DNA of 41,074 nt from CAYZUC01 sp964481705 (lineage in GTDB: Bacteria > Bacillota > Clostridia > Lachnospirales > Lachnospiraceae), in contig CAYZUC010000019.1 of assembly GCA_964481705.1 (NCBI GenBank), forward strand, positions 1-41,074. The letters run 5' to 3'. How positions within the stretch are numbered: position 1 is the stretch's first letter; each line of letters starts with the position of its first letter. The notes beneath the pieces are model-generated. The model was not told the DNA's origin. It made no database searches and saw only the letters and a program-made list of their open reading frames with translations. A program made the position numbers and the translations under genes. Shown one piece after another: positions 40,262 to 41,074 of this stretch.

Positions 40262-40885
40262 GTGTCAGAGAGTGAAAAAAAAGACAATGGTACAGTAGAT
40301 ACAGAAGCAAATCAGGATACTGCGGCGGATACACAGATGCCGGAGAGTGATATCGAAGAAAAGAAAGATCAAGAAGAAAATGCATCTGCAGAGGCTGCGC
40401 CGGAAGAGAAAAAATCATCCGAAAAGATTTTTGGCAAGAAAAAGAAGGACAAAAAGGATGAGAAGATTGCAGAATTAGAAGACCGTGTAAAGCGGCAGAT
40501 GGCGGAATTTGATAATTTCCGCAAGAGGAGCGAGAAGGAGAAATCATCTATGTATGAGATGGGCGCAAAAAGCGTCGTTGAGAAGATTCTCCCAGTAGTA
40601 GACAATTTTGAAAGAGGTCTTGCTACCGCAACTGAGGAAGAGAAAGGGCTTCCGTTTGTAGATGGAATGGATAAGATTTATAAACAGTTACTTACAGAAC
40701 TGGATCAGCTCGGTGTGAAACCTATCGAGGCGATCGGACAGGAATTCAATCCGGACCTTCATAATGCAGTGATGCAGGTGGAGAGTGACGAATATGAATC
40801 AGGAGTCGTAGCACAGGAACTACAAAAAGGTTATATGTATAGAGACAGCGTTGTACGTCACAGTATGGTCGGCGTAGTACAATAA
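40262..40885 (+). CDS. grpE: nucleotide exchange factor GrpE
   Basis: 207 residues. A charged, disordered N-terminus (1-75, Glu/Lys/Asp-rich), then the long dimerisation helix (KIAELEDRVKRQMAEFDNFRKRSEKEKSSMYEM) and the beta domain with IGQEFNPDLHNAVMQVE and GYMYRDSVVRHSMVGVVQ, the classic C-terminal signature. It releases ADP from DnaK. GTG start at 40262 with AAAGGAGG about 10 bp upstream, 16 bp after hrcA. Confidence 0.97.
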   Translation: MSESEKKDNGTVDTEANQDTAADTQMPESDIEEKKDQEENASAEAAPEEKKSSEKIFGKKKKDKKDEKIAELEDRVKRQMAEFDNFRKRSEKEKSSMYEMGAKSVVEKILPVVDNFERGLATATEEEKGLPFVDGMDKIYKQLLTELDQLGVKPIEAIGQEFNPDLHNAVMQVESDEYESGVVAQELQKGYMYRDSVVRHSMVGVVQ

Positions 40886-40908
40886 AATTTGATTAGGAGG
40901 AAACGGAT

Positions 40909-41074
40909 ATGAGTAAAATTATTGGTATTGACTTAGGTACAACAAATAGCTGCGTAGCAGTTATGGAAGGTGGTAAACCCACCGTTATTGCAAATACAGA
41001 AGGAGCAAGAACTACTCCATCTATCGTTGCATTTACAAAGACAGGAGAAAGATTGGTAGGAGAACCTGCAAAAC
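40909..41074 (+). CDS. dnaK: chaperone DnaK, N-terminal fragment
   Basis: The first 55 codons before the window ends. IIGIDLGTTNSCVAVMEGG (phosphate-1 loop of the ATPase domain) and RTTPSIVAFTKTGERLVGEPAK are diagnostic for DnaK. Strong TTAGGAGG site. Third gene of the CIRCE-controlled operon. Confidence 0.97.
   Translation, partial: MSKIIGIDLGTTNSCVAVMEGGKPTVIANTEGARTTPSIVAFTKTGERLVGEPAK

Noticed and set aside
1..41074. tRNA, rRNA, riboswitch or prophage genes
   Set aside because: No cloverleaf, rRNA core sequence, known riboswitch core or phage gene was recognised by eye; a covariance-model search was not possible.

Overview
The window looks like a chromosomal segment of a low-GC Gram-positive anaerobe of the class Clostridia, most likely family Lachnospiraceae. 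The basis is gene content and order (a hprK-ROK kinase-murB-rapZ-whiA-HPr-like run, an Agr-type quorum system behind ftsH, hrcA-grpE-dnaK with CIRCE, two class II aldolases), strong AGGAGG ribosome sites, sigma-A promoters and many intrinsic terminators. Genus is not resolved. No rRNA, tRNA, CRISPR array, prophage or complete IS was seen. Three runs of N interrupt ftsH, the agrC-like kinase gene and a DUF1846 gene.

Layout. 1-3.9 kb: the end of a surface-polymer operon: FkbH-like protein (partial), acyl carrier protein, DltB-like MBOAT, a 41-residue membrane microprotein ending in a DltX-like hexapeptide, a nucleotidyltransferase and GalE, then a terminator. 4.0-9.4 kb: ftsH with a repetitive acidic tail, then an Agr-type set in the order A-C-D-B, with a 48-residue autoinducer precursor. 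9.4-14.2 kb: an EAL/HDOD protein (minus) and a sugar-isomerase operon with a DUF4867 protein and a LacI-type regulator. 14.2-14.5 kb: a ~300-bp element with inverted ends, directly before uvrC. 16.4-21.5 kb: hprK, ROK glucokinase, murB, rapZ, whiA and an HPr-like protein with Asp in place of the phosphorylatable His15. 21.5-26.3 kb: a lipid kinase and two fructose-bisphosphate aldolases flanking a polytopic membrane protein. 26.4-31.2 kb: AGCS symporter, cyclophilin, acetyltransferase and a DUF1846 protein. 31.3-34.8 kb (minus): a GntR-ABC ATPase-permease operon with a clear palindromic operator. 34.9-39.1 kb: a histone-H1-like Lys/Ala/Pro-rich protein, a Na/Pi cotransporter and a GT-C-like membrane protein. 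39.1 kb to the end: the CIRCE-controlled hrcA-grpE-dnaK operon.

The most interesting system is the first operon. FkbH-like proteins charge ACPs with three-carbon acyl units, MBOATs move acyl groups across the membrane, and in the Dlt pathway a microprotein with a C-terminal Tyr hexapeptide carries the acyl group outside. Here all three parts sit together without a visible DltA, which suggests a Dlt-like pathway that decorates an envelope glycan with something other than D-alanine. The second is a complete Agr-type peptide signalling locus whose peptide gene is short enough to be missed by routine annotation.
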